This document shows, in pieces, positions 14,902-23,480 of a stretch of DNA of 26,186 bases. The translations under genes and the position numbers were made by a program. The notes under the pieces are model-generated. The model did no database searches and had not been told where the DNA came from. It was given only the letters and a program-made list of their open reading frames with translations. Each line of letters starts with the position of its first letter. Position 1 is the first letter of the stretch. Location: NCBI GenBank assembly GCA_021300125.1, contig JAJTHX010000023.1, positions 1 through 26,186 of the forward strand. Direction: 5' to 3'. Source of the DNA: Betaproteobacteria bacterium (GTDB lineage: Bacteria > Pseudomonadota > Gammaproteobacteria > Burkholderiales > SG8-41).

Positions 14902-16521
14902 ATGGAAAGTCCACGCAGCAACCGCATCGCCGGCGCTGCTTTCGCTACGCCGCATGAAATCGCCCGCGAAACCCTGCGCCGGATTGCGGTCCACCGGGAG
15001 CAGCCAACCCCGGTGAATTACCTGCGCGTCTACCAGGAAGTCTCCGGACAGCCCTGCCCGGAACAGCAGGGGGATGACTGGCTGGAGCTGTTGCGCCTGA
15101 TGCAACGGCAGTTACGGCAACCGCATCAGGGATACAGCAGTGCCCAGAAAATGGCTGCGATCGAAAAAGTGCTCGACGGAGCGGCCAGCACCGATGCGGA
15201 TAAGGCAAAAGAACTGCTGCGGCGCCTGCTGCAGCGCTGGTCCGGGCTGCCGACTGCACCGGAAACCGCATTTAAACTTCATAATGAGGACGGTGCCGAC
15301 TCCGAGGCACTGCTGATTTTGGCTGGCCTCTTCTCCCAGGCACTGGAACGCGCAGTGGTATCACGCATATCCGGCGCGCCGGAGCTGGTTGCCGAAATTC
15401 GCGAGTTAGCGGCAAGGCTGCGCACAGCGCGCGACGCCGAAGCGATTGGGGCGCTGGCGACCCCACTCCGACAGCTCTGGTATCGCCTGAGCCTGTACGA
15501 CGACGAGGGAGACCGCCTGCGCCAAGGCCTGCTGCGGGTGCTGCACCTGCTTATCGAAAATATCCAGGAAATTACCACCGATGACCAGTGGCTGCACGGC
15601 CAGCTCGAGTCGATCAAGGACATCATCTCTGCACCTTTGACCATCGAATCGCTGGAGCAGATTGAGCGCTGCCTTCGCGAAACGATCGTTCGCCAAGGCG
15701 TGCTCAAGCACAGCCTGTCCGAAGCCAAGGATCGGCTAAAGGAAATGGCAGGTACTTTCATCAAAAGTATCAGCGAACTGTCCTCCGTGACCGGCGAGTA
15801 CCACGACAAGATCACCGCGCTTTCCGGACGGTTGCAGGGCACCGATGACATTGGTGAAATCAGCATGGTGATGGACGAAATCATGCACGAGACCCGACAG
15901 ATGCAGGTCCACGCCATGCAGTCACGGGACTCCCTGATCGAGGCTCGGCGCATGGTCGAGCTTTCGGAACAGCGGATCAGCGAGTTGGAGGCTGAACTGG
16001 TCCAGGTGAGCGAGAAGGTGCGTGAGGACCAGCTCACAGGGACGCTCAATCGCCGCGGCATGGACGAGGTTTTCGAGCGAGAAATTGCAATCCGCAACCG
16101 CAGTGGCCGCCCGCTGGCGCTGGCACTACTCGATGTCGACAACTTCAAAAAAATAAACGATATCCACGGTCACCAGGCAGGCGATGGGGCGCTGGTACAC
16201 CTGTCGCGGGTGATTCGCCAGACCATGCGTCCCAACGACTCGGTGGCGCGCTTCGGTGGAGAGGAATTCCTGATCCTGCTGCCGGACTCCACTGCGGAAG
16301 AGGCGGAGCATGCCATCATTCGGTTGCAGCGGAGCCTGACCAAACATTTCTTCCTCCACGAGAGCGAGCACTTGCTGATTACATTCAGCGCCGGGGTAAC
16401 CGAGCACGCTCCCGGAGAGAAGCAGCCAGACGTGATCAGCCGCGCCGACAAGGCGCTATACCGGGCCAAAGCCGCCGGTAAAAACCGGGTAATCACCGTG
16501 CTGCGCGACGGCGCCGCCTAA
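14902..16521 (+). CDS. cytoplasmic diguanylate cyclase (GGEEF, intact I-site)
   Basis: A 539-residue soluble protein expected to make c-di-GMP from two GTP. The C-terminal GGDEF domain (about 372-535) begins with REDQLTGTLNRRGM. It has DVDNFKKIND at 411-420, the active-site GGEEF at 452-456 and DKALYRAKAAGKNR near the end. RPND at 443-446, spaced five residues before GGEEF, fits the RxxD inhibitory site, so product inhibition is expected. The N-terminal 340 residues are mainly helical, without recognised sensor domain or membrane segments; residues 345-376 look like a coiled coil leading into the cyclase, suggesting dimerisation control. It follows the kinase/regulator operon by 117 bp and directly precedes fliC. 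The TAAA of the probable fliC promoter is its own stop codon plus one base. Confidence 0.94.
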   Translation: MESPRSNRIAGAAFATPHEIARETLRRIAVHREQPTPVNYLRVYQEVSGQPCPEQQGDDWLELLRLMQRQLRQPHQGYSSAQKMAAIEKVLDGAASTDADKAKELLRRLLQRWSGLPTAPETAFKLHNEDGADSEALLILAGLFSQALERAVVSRISGAPELVAEIRELAARLRTARDAEAIGALATPLRQLWYRLSLYDDEGDRLRQGLLRVLHLLIENIQEITTDDQWLHGQLESIKDIISAPLTIESLEQIERCLRETIVRQGVLKHSLSEAKDRLKEMAGTFIKSISELSSVTGEYHDKITALSGRLQGTDDIGEISMVMDEIMHETRQMQVHAMQSRDSLIEARRMVELSEQRISELEAELVQVSEKVREDQLTGTLNRRGMDEVFEREIAIRNRSGRPLALALLDVDNFKKINDIHGHQAGDGALVHLSRVIRQTMRPNDSVARFGGEEFLILLPDSTAEEAEHAIIRLQRSLTKHFFLHESEHLLITFSAGVTEHAPGEKQPDVISRADKALYRAKAAGKNRVITVLRDGAA

Positions 16522-16546
16522 AGTCCGTACTGCCACCTGTCGTAAT
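16519..16546 (+). promoter_or_regulatory. probable sigma-28 (FliA) promoter of fliC
   Basis: TAAAGTCC at 16519-16526, 12 bases, then GTCGTAAT at 16539-16546. This resembles the sigma-28 consensus TAAAGTTT-N11-GCCGATAA and more closely the fliD promoter below (GCCGTAAT, N11). The -35 overlaps the stop codon of the cyclase gene. The 5' leader would be about 85 bases. The spacing is one base longer than consensus. Confidence 0.5.
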
Positions 16547-16555
16547 TGCTTGGGC

Positions 16556-16590
16556 GACGGCGGTTTTTTGCACAACGGCAAACCGCTGTC
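16556..16590 (+). repeat. long hairpin in the fliC leader
   Basis: GACGGCGGTTT at 16556-16566 pairs with AAACCGCTGTC at 16580-16590 (11 pairs, one G-T) around a 13-base loop. No T-tract follows, so it is not a clear terminator of the cyclase gene. It lies between the fliC promoter and its ribosome-binding site and may stabilise or regulate the abundant flagellin mRNA. Confidence 0.5.
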
Positions 16591-16637
16591 ACCGGCAAAC
16601 CAGCCGTTCAAACCCTTACTGACGGAAGGAGCTTCAA

Positions 16638-18038
16638 ATGCCTCAATTCATCAACACCAACATTGCTTCGCTCAATGCGCAGCGCAACTTGAACGGCTCG
16701 CAAAATTCACTGAATGTTGCCCTGCAGCGCCTGTCCACCGGCCTGCGCATCAACAGCGCCAAGGATGACGCCGCCGGCCTCGCGATTTCCGAGCGATTTA
16801 CTTCCCAGATCCGCGGCCTCAATCAGGCCGCCCGGCATGCCAGTGACGGTATCTCGCTGGCACAAACGGCGGAAGGCGCGCTCAATGAAATCACCAATAA
16901 CCTTCAGCGCATCCGTGAACTGGCAGTTCAGTCTGCCAATGCCACGAACAGCGCTAGCGACCGAGCAGCGCTTCAGGCTGAGGTATCCGACCTCGTGGCT
17001 GAAATTGACCGTGTGGCGACTCAAACCGGGTTTAACGGCGTAAAACTGCTTGATGGCACTTTCTCTGCACAGGCTTTCCAAGTAGGCGCTGACGCCGGCC
17101 AGACCATCACTGTCTCTTCCATCACCAGCGCCCGAACCACGTCACTGGGTGCCAGTTTTTCGGCCTCTGTCACCAGCGGGGTGGTAACGGCCAATGCCAT
17201 CGCTGCGGGCGATCTCGTCATCAACGGCGTTGATATCGGTGCTATCGGCACAAATGACGCCCGCTCTGTTGCCGCGGCGATCAATGCCGTTGGTGGACAT
17301 GGGGCCACTGCCACCGCAAACAGCCTGACGGTTTCTGGAGGCACCACCGATGGCGGCACCGCCGGTACCGGCACGCTGACAATCAACGGCTACACGACCA
17401 GCACGATCAGTATCGGCGCTGGCGCCGCCGTAGACCGTGCTGCCCTGGCCTCAGCCATAAACGCGATCAGTGCTGCAACCGGAGTCACTGCAGTAAATGA
17501 CGGCACCGGCATTGACCTTGTTGCAGCCGATGGCCGCAATATCGTCCACTCGTTCACGCAGGCCACCGGCACATTCAACGCGACCTTGACTGGCGTCGCT
17601 GCTGCAGCGACGACCCGCAGCACTGTCACGCTGACCGCCAGCCAGAACATCACCATCAGTGGCACGGCGCCCTCGGATGCCGGTTTCTCCGCAGCCACCA
17701 CTTTGGCGGCGCTCTCTGGTACTGCCCTGTCAAACATCAGTGTCGCAACGCTTACTGGAGCAAACACCACCCTGGCTTCGGTTGATGCAGCGCTGACTTC
17801 AGTCAACTCATCCCGTGCAGCTCTTGGCGCTCTGCAAAACCGGTTCTCTTCGGTGGTCTCGAACCTTCAGACCTCCTCAGAAAACCTGACCGCCTCGCGC
17901 TCACGCATACAAGACGCCGACTTTGCGGCGGAAACCGCGCAGCTGACCAAGGCGCAGATCATGCAACAGGCAGGTGTTGCCATGCTCGCGCAAGCCAATG
18001 CCTTACCGAATAATGTCCTTGCCCTGTTGAGAAACTAA
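16638..18038 (+). CDS. fliC: flagellin
   Basis: A 466-residue filament subunit, exported by the flagellar type III system. The N-terminal D0/D1 region (1-160) has INTNIASLNAQRNL, LSTGLRINSAKDDAAGLAIS and ELAVQSANATNS. The C-terminal D1/D0 region (about 380-466) has RAALGALQNRFSSVVSNL, RSRIQDADFAAETAQLTK and ends LPNNVLALLRN. The surface-exposed middle (about 165-375) is Thr/Ala/Gly-rich, lacks cysteine, and carries two flagellin-IN-like repeats (GDLVINGVDIG at 191 and GTLTINGYTTS at 245, each followed by an AAAINA or ASAINA helix). GGAAGGAG before the ATG is a strong ribosome-binding site. Transcription ends at the hairpin at 18057. Base composition is visibly less G+C-rich than in flanking housekeeping genes. 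Confidence 0.98.
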   Translation: MPQFINTNIASLNAQRNLNGSQNSLNVALQRLSTGLRINSAKDDAAGLAISERFTSQIRGLNQAARHASDGISLAQTAEGALNEITNNLQRIRELAVQSANATNSASDRAALQAEVSDLVAEIDRVATQTGFNGVKLLDGTFSAQAFQVGADAGQTITVSSITSARTTSLGASFSASVTSGVVTANAIAAGDLVINGVDIGAIGTNDARSVAAAINAVGGHGATATANSLTVSGGTTDGGTAGTGTLTINGYTTSTISIGAGAAVDRAALASAINAISAATGVTAVNDGTGIDLVAADGRNIVHSFTQATGTFNATLTGVAAAATTRSTVTLTASQNITISGTAPSDAGFSAATTLAALSGTALSNISVATLTGANTTLASVDAALTSVNSSRAALGALQNRFSSVVSNLQTSSENLTASRSRIQDADFAAETAQLTKAQIMQQAGVAMLAQANALPNNVLALLRN

Positions 18039-18056
18039 GACCGCTTCAATTCAGGG

Positions 18057-18086
18057 AAACGGCCGGCCAATGCCGGCCGTTTTTTT
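18057..18086 (+). terminator. rho-independent terminator of fliC
   Basis: AAACGGCCGGC at 18057-18067 pairs perfectly with GCCGGCCGTTT at 18072-18082 around the loop CAAT, with seven T residues from 18080. It lies 18 bases after the fliC stop and separates fliC from the fliD operon. Confidence 0.93.
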
Positions 18087-18120
18087 GATATGTTGTGTAA
18101 TGAGCAAGTCCATCCCGGCA

Positions 18121-18147
18121 TAAAGTTTGCTCATTGCAAGCCGTAAT
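18121..18147 (+). promoter_or_regulatory. sigma-28 (FliA) promoter of fliD-fliS-fliT
   Basis: TAAAGTTT at 18121-18128, an 11-base spacer and GCCGTAAT at 18140-18147. The -35 is a perfect sigma-28 match with ideal spacing, and the -10 begins GCCG as in the consensus GCCGATAA. It lies 29 bases before the fliD ATG, just after the fliC terminator. Confidence 0.8.
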
Positions 18148-18176
18148 TCTTAAACCAACCCAGGATTACTGGCTCC

Positions 18177-20126
18177 ATGGCACTGTCATCTCCGGGAATT
18201 GGCTCCAATCTTGACGTCAATTCCATAGTTAACCAGTTATTGGCCCTTGAGAAGCGACCGCTTGCCCAGCTCAACAGCCGGGAGGCAACTTATCAGGCAC
18301 AACTTTCCGCTTACGGCTCGCTTAAAGGGGCCATTTCTAATTTCCAGGGTTCCCTGGCCAGTCTGCGTGACCCTGCGCGCTTTGACAGCATAAAAGCCCA
18401 ATCTGCAAATACGGCAATTGTTGCCGCCACTGCGGCAAACACAGCCGCCCCCGGTAACTACATCGTGAGCGTCAACAGCCTGGCGGTCCCACAAGTTCTC
18501 CAGAGTGTTGGCGTGGCCAGTCCGGCAGCAGCCGGATCCACGGGAACTATCACCTTGCAGGTTGGCAGCGGGGCCGCTCATGTCATAACCGTCGATGCCG
18601 CCAACAACACCCTGGAAGGGGTTCGCAACGCCATCAACACCGCACAAACAGATGTTCAGGCCTCGATCATCAATGACGGATCAACGACTCCGTATCGGCT
18701 GGTTTTGACTGCAGCGAGCGGCGGAACGGCCAATACCATAAACATCAAAAGCTCTTTGACAACAGGCATAGTCAAGGATGCGATTGACAATATCACTCAG
18801 GCACAGGCTCCAGTAAACGCCAACGTGACGATCAATGGCGTGAGCATCATCTCAGCAGGCAATGAGCTCTCAACAGCCATTCCGGGCTTGATGCTTTCAC
18901 TTGCAGGAACTGGTACCACAAAAATCACCGTCAGCCGCGATACCTCCGGCATCCAGTCGGCAGTTCAGTCTTTCGTCAAGGCCTATAACGACTTGACCGG
19001 AACAGTTACCACGCTGACCGCCTACAACCCGACAACCCGGAAAGCGGGTTTGCTTGCCGGAAGCTCGGCTGCGATCAGTATTCAGACAGAACTTCGTGCT
19101 ACCGCCGGAGGCAATCTGGCCGGTTTATCTGGCAGTCTGGCCACGCTTTCACAAATAGGAGTCGAGTTCGACCGCAGCGGCCGGCTCACGCTAAACCTCA
19201 CACGGCTTAATGCCGCGGCTGCCAAGCAAGCCGACGATATCGCATCGCTGTTTGCCCTGCGTGGACGCAGCAGTTCGGACCTGGTGCAGTTTGTCAGCTC
19301 CACTGAGGCCAGCCAACCCGGCGCCTACACTGTGCACATAACCGCCGCAGCCACACGCGCTGGCGCACTTGCTGCTACCGCTGCGGCTGGGACCACGTTG
19401 ATTGACGGCAGTAACGACAACCTGTCGCTCAACCTCGACGGCGTCCCGAGCGGTATGCTGAGCATTCCGCACGGCAGCTATACCCCGGAAGAGCTAGCAA
19501 CCACTCTGCAGAGCGTCATCGGCGCGTCACCACAACTTTCGGCGACTGGCGCCAAAGCCACAGTCGGCCTCCACGAAGGCCGGCTGCTGATCACCAGCGA
19601 ACGCTACGGTGCGGCGTCGGCTGTGACCGGAATGGCCGGACCCGCGCTGACCGCTCTGGGCTTCAGCAGCGCAACTGCAGCTGCTGGCAGCGATGTCGCT
19701 GGGTTTTTCATGCTCGACGGCAACACTGTTGACGCAACTGGAAATGGCCAGGTATTACGTGCCGCCTCCGGCGCACCAGCCGACAAACTGGTGGTGCGCT
19801 ACACCGGCAGCAGCGCGCCCGCGCAGGGTACACCTGCGGCTACCCTAAACCTGTCCGAGGGCTATGCCGTAACCATGGGGCGTGTTGCTTCGCGGCTGCT
19901 CGCGGAGAACGGTGGGCTCGACACCCGCAGTGACGGGCTGAACCGCTCGATCCAGGATGTTGCCACGCAGCGCACGCGACTTAACAGCCGTCTGGCCGAT
20001 ACCGAGACGCGTATTAGGGCGCAATTCAGCGCACTCGACACATTGATCAGCAGACTGAGCAAGACCAGTAATTTCCTGAACCAGCAACTGTCACGATTGC
20101 CTGGAAGCAATAATTCCAACACCTGA
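18177..20126 (+). CDS. fliD: flagellar hook-associated protein 2 (filament cap)
   Basis: A 649-residue capping protein that sits at the filament tip and guides flagellin folding. The N-terminal region SSPGIGSNLDVNSIVNQLLAL, with EKRPLAQLNSREATYQAQLSA, is typical and forms helices with hydrophobic heptads. A flagellin-hook IN motif (NANVTINGVSI) is near 215. The C-terminal coiled-coil helix has RLNSRLADTETRIRAQFSALD and ends TSNFLNQQLSRLPGSN. It is longer than E. coli FliD (468), the extra length lying in the variable middle. No flaG gene lies between fliC and fliD, where many relatives have one. The ATG is only 29 bases downstream of its sigma-28 promoter; the ribosome-binding site (AGGA) is rather distant. 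Confidence 0.96.
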   Translation: MALSSPGIGSNLDVNSIVNQLLALEKRPLAQLNSREATYQAQLSAYGSLKGAISNFQGSLASLRDPARFDSIKAQSANTAIVAATAANTAAPGNYIVSVNSLAVPQVLQSVGVASPAAAGSTGTITLQVGSGAAHVITVDAANNTLEGVRNAINTAQTDVQASIINDGSTTPYRLVLTAASGGTANTINIKSSLTTGIVKDAIDNITQAQAPVNANVTINGVSIISAGNELSTAIPGLMLSLAGTGTTKITVSRDTSGIQSAVQSFVKAYNDLTGTVTTLTAYNPTTRKAGLLAGSSAAISIQTELRATAGGNLAGLSGSLATLSQIGVEFDRSGRLTLNLTRLNAAAAKQADDIASLFALRGRSSSDLVQFVSSTEASQPGAYTVHITAAATRAGALAATAAAGTTLIDGSNDNLSLNLDGVPSGMLSIPHGSYTPEELATTLQSVIGASPQLSATGAKATVGLHEGRLLITSERYGAASAVTGMAGPALTALGFSSATAAAGSDVAGFFMLDGNTVDATGNGQVLRAASGAPADKLVVRYTGSSAPAQGTPAATLNLSEGYAVTMGRVASRLLAENGGLDTRSDGLNRSIQDVATQRTRLNSRLADTETRIRAQFSALDTLISRLSKTSNFLNQQLSRLPGSNNSNT

Positions 20127-20146
20127 CCGAACCCGCGGAGACCCCC

Positions 20147-20566
20147 ATGTACGGCACCCAGCGCGCCCTGAGCGCATACAAGACTATCGGCGTTGAAACA
20201 GGTGTAGAGTCCGCGGATCCGCACCAGTTGGTGCTGATGCTGTTTGACGGCTCGATGATTGCGATCAGCGATGCCCGCCGCCACCTCGCCGAAGGCCGGA
20301 TCCCCGAGCGCGGCGCTTCGATCTCAAAAAGCATCGCCATCATCGAGGATGGCCTGAAAGCCAGTCTTGACCGTGATAGCGGCGGTGAACTCGCCGACCG
20401 CCTGGCTTCTCTTTACGATTACATGCGCAACCAGTTGCTGAAGGCCAACCTCAGCAGCAGCGACAGCCTGCTGGTCGAAGTACACCAGCTGCTGGGAGAG
20501 CTGCGCGATGCCTGGGCACTGGTCGACAAGACCGCGTCGCGGGCGCCTCTGCAGGGGGCGGCATGA
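20147..20566 (+). CDS. fliS: flagellin export chaperone FliS
   Basis: A 139-residue cytoplasmic chaperone that binds the C-terminus of unpolymerised flagellin and hands it to the export apparatus. The N-terminus MYGTQRALSAYKTIGVETGVE, then ADPHQLVLMLFDG, is diagnostic; the rest is helical, with LYDYMRNQLLKAN near 87-99 and a C-terminal helix ending in LRDAWAL. GGAG lies seven bases before the ATG, 20 bases after fliD. The stop codon overlaps the fliT start (ATGA). Confidence 0.96.
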   Translation: MYGTQRALSAYKTIGVETGVESADPHQLVLMLFDGSMIAISDARRHLAEGRIPERGASISKSIAIIEDGLKASLDRDSGGELADRLASLYDYMRNQLLKANLSSSDSLLVEVHQLLGELRDAWALVDKTASRAPLQGAA

Positions 20567-20913
20567 GCGGCCAGGGCAGCCCCTGCATCATCGAACGCTA
20601 CGAGCTCGTCGCCCAGCTCACGGCTGAAATGCGCGCGGCTGCACAAGCCGGATCCTGGGAGCAGCTGGTCAGCATCGAGGCCGGCTGCCGCGGGATTTTC
20701 GAGCAACTCGTCGCCGAAGAGGAAGCGGCACAGCACCAGCATCCTCCGGAAGTTCTGCAACGCAAGGCCGCCCTGATCCGGCAGATCCTCGCCGATGACG
20801 CAGTCATCCGCCGCCTGGTAGAACCGAGGCTTGCCGATCTCGAACAGTGGCTGGGAGGTGCCCAGCGCAACCGGCTGCTGCGCGATGCCTATGCCGCCGG
20901 CAGTATGGCCTGA
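20563..20913 (+). CDS. fliT: FliT-like flagellar chaperone
   Basis: A 116-residue helical protein without signal or membrane segments. The sequence is poorly conserved, as is usual for FliT, but the pattern fits: an N-terminal helix ERYELVAQLTAEMRAAAQAGSWEQLVSIEAGC, a middle helix ending in RKAALIRQILADDAVIRRL, and a C-terminal helix. FliT binds FliD as an export chaperone and, in enterics, also inhibits FlhDC. It overlaps fliS by four bases and lies directly after fliD-fliS, which is the standard fliT position. The assignment rests on position and general form more than on motifs. Confidence 0.8.
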   Translation: MSGQGSPCIIERYELVAQLTAEMRAAAQAGSWEQLVSIEAGCRGIFEQLVAEEEAAQHQHPPEVLQRKAALIRQILADDAVIRRLVEPRLADLEQWLGGAQRNRLLRDAYAAGSMA

Positions 20914-20939
20914 ACGGAGCGCAACAACCCAAAAGCAAC

Positions 20940-21710
20940 ATGAATTACAAACCCGAGCTCCGATTCGAACTGAGCGGGTCCGAAGACGACAGCAACTACC
21001 ATGTCCACTCGAAGCTGGAAATCGCCTCGATCCTGCGCGATGTGATGACGGGCAAGTCGCTGGTATCGGCATATTTCGACGTGGCCAACGCCTCGCTGCT
21101 CACAGCCATCCTCGCCGTCGATGCCACGGCTGACCGGCTGCTGATTGATTGCGGCCCCGATCAGCAGATCAACGAGCGCCTGCTGCGCGCAGACCGCATG
21201 GTCTGCGTGACCTCGCTCGACAGGGTCAAGATCCAGTTTGTGACCGGCACACCTCGGCGCATCCGCCACGAAGGTCGGGAAGCCTTCCAGCTCCCATTGC
21301 CCGAGCGCCTGCTGCGCCTGCAGCGCCGGGAGTACTTTCGCCTTTCCACCCCGATTGCCTCACCCCTCAAATGCACCATCACCCCCGCGGGTGATGACGG
21401 GGGTGCAACCCACAGCCTGCACATCGCCGATATCAGTGGCGGAGGATTCGCGGCCAGTGCCGAGACTGAACTGCCGGCGCTCGAGCCGCTATCGCGCTTT
21501 CACGCGGTGATCACATTGCCCGAGGGTGATGTATTGCGTGTCGATGTCGAATTGCGCAACACCTTCGAGATCACGCTCGCCAGCGGCCGCCGCCTGCGCC
21601 GCTACGGCTGGAAATTCCTGGTGCTGCCGGAACGCGCAAGAATCGTGCTTGAACGCTACGTGATGCAGCAGCAGCGTTTTCTCAAGACACGCAGCCGTTC
21701 CCCGAGCTGA
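20940..21710 (+). CDS. YcgR-like flagellar brake protein with PilZ domain
   Basis: A 256-residue c-di-GMP receptor. The N-terminal YcgR-type domain (about 20-110) includes LEIASILRDVMTGKSLVSAYFD and FVTGTPRRIRHEG. The PilZ domain (about 125-245) has the c-di-GMP-binding RREYFR at 129-134 and DISGGG at 164-169 (D-x-S-x-x-G), so binding is expected. In enterics YcgR bound to c-di-GMP slows the flagellar motor at FliG/MotA. Its place 26 bp behind fliT, within the late flagellar operon, fits that role. The ATG at 20940 gives the natural N-terminus MNYKPELRFE; the longer frame would overlap fliT. No strong ribosome-binding site is visible. Confidence 0.92.
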   Translation: MNYKPELRFELSGSEDDSNYHVHSKLEIASILRDVMTGKSLVSAYFDVANASLLTAILAVDATADRLLIDCGPDQQINERLLRADRMVCVTSLDRVKIQFVTGTPRRIRHEGREAFQLPLPERLLRLQRREYFRLSTPIASPLKCTITPAGDDGGATHSLHIADISGGGFAASAETELPALEPLSRFHAVITLPEGDVLRVDVELRNTFEITLASGRRLRRYGWKFLVLPERARIVLERYVMQQQRFLKTRSRSPS

Positions 21711-21850
21711 AGGGCCGCGGCGCAGCGCATCCACGGCAGATATTGCAAGTAATTGTTTTAACTGATTAATTTATCCAGCCTACACACTGTTCGGGAGCAA
21801 TGCCGGGCAGGCTGGGAGGGATGCGGTCCAGCCTGTGCGCCGCGTCGATT

Positions 21851-21868
21851 GCCGGCGAACTTGCCGGC
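21851..21868. repeat. short inverted repeat in the convergent gap between the PilZ gene and fliE
   Basis: GCCGGC occurs at 21851-21856 and 21863-21868 with a 6-base loop, in the 206-bp gap between two converging genes. It could pair on either strand but has no T-tract. The rest of the gap holds an A/T-rich patch near 21745-21780 and no gene I can support. Confidence 0.3.
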
Positions 21869-21916
21869 TTGTGCGCCCGCTTCGGCACACGACCGCCTGA
21901 TCGTTCTGTACAGGCG

Positions 21917-22240
21917 CTAGACCTGCATATTCATGATTTCCTGGTAGGCGGCGACCAGGCGGTTGCGCACCTGCACGGTCTGCTGGAAGGAGATATTGGC
22001 CTTTTGCAGGGAAATCATCACGTCATGAAGTTGGACTTCGGGTGCACCCAGCTCGAAGCTGCGCGCCATGGCACGCGCCTGCTGCTGGGTCTCGTTGGTC
22101 CGCACCAGCGCCCCTTTCAGCGCCTCTGCAAAGCCTTCGCTGCGGTTGGCCGTGGCAGAGGGCGCCGCCGGGCGGTTGCCGGCCATGGCTGCAGCCGTGC
22201 GCATCTGCGCCAGCAATTGGTCGATGCTCCGTGTATTCAT
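21917..22240 (-). CDS. fliE: flagellar hook-basal body protein FliE
   Basis: A 107-residue basal-body protein that joins the MS ring to the proximal rod. The C-terminal region is characteristic: ELGAPEVQLHDVMISLQKANISFQQTVQVRNRLVAAYQEIMNMQV, from about residue 63 to the end. The N-terminus MNTRSIDQLLAQMR is also typical. AAGGA seven bases before the ATG supports the start. The gene follows the sigma-54 activator by 22 bp on the same strand. In most relatives fliE heads the fliEFGHIJ operon; here it points away from fliF, with the activator gene in between. Confidence 0.96.
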   Translation of the reverse strand: MNTRSIDQLLAQMRTAAAMAGNRPAAPSATANRSEGFAEALKGALVRTNETQQQARAMARSFELGAPEVQLHDVMISLQKANISFQQTVQVRNRLVAAYQEIMNMQV

Positions 22241-22262
22241 CGCGACATCCTTTCGTGATGGC

Positions 22263-23345
<1,083 letters not shown>

Positions 23346-23373
23346 TGTCTACGCTCCTTGTAGTCGCTCTACT

Positions 23374-23388
23374 GCGGGGGGACCCCGC
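23374..23388. repeat. GC-rich dyad in the activator/fliF divergent region
   Basis: GCGGGG at 23374-23379 pairs with CCCCGC at 23383-23388 around GGA. It would form a tight hairpin in the leader of the activator gene or serve as a binding site. A second, imperfect dyad (GCAC-CGGG with CCCGG-GTGC) spans 23409-23435. Confidence 0.35.
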
Positions 23389-23464
23389 CAGAAAACGCCG
23401 CAACGGTAGCACCGGGCCCGCGGTCCCGGCCGTGCAATTACGCCTGGAAATCCCGCTTTATTTG

Positions 23465-23480
23465 CGGCTTGCCCGGTGCT
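23465..23480 (+). promoter_or_regulatory. weak sigma-54-like promoter candidate for fliF
   Basis: CGGCTTG, four bases, GTGCT keeps the essential GG and GC dinucleotides at the -24/-12 spacing (GG-N10-GC) and lies about 80 bases before the fliF start. Other positions fit poorly. It is listed because a sigma-54 activator gene is adjacent. Confidence 0.25.

Noticed and set aside
13153..15105. 650-codon open frame on the minus strand
   Set aside because: It lies opposite the kinase, the NarL-type regulator and the start of the cyclase gene. The sense proteins have full domain motifs; this one is low-complexity Arg/Ser/Ala without a domain.
16638..18038. Repeats in flagellin as evidence of a mobile element or phase-variable cassette
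   Set aside because: The repeats are divergent IN-type protein motifs, not near-identical DNA repeats, and no recombinase or inverted-repeat sites flank them.
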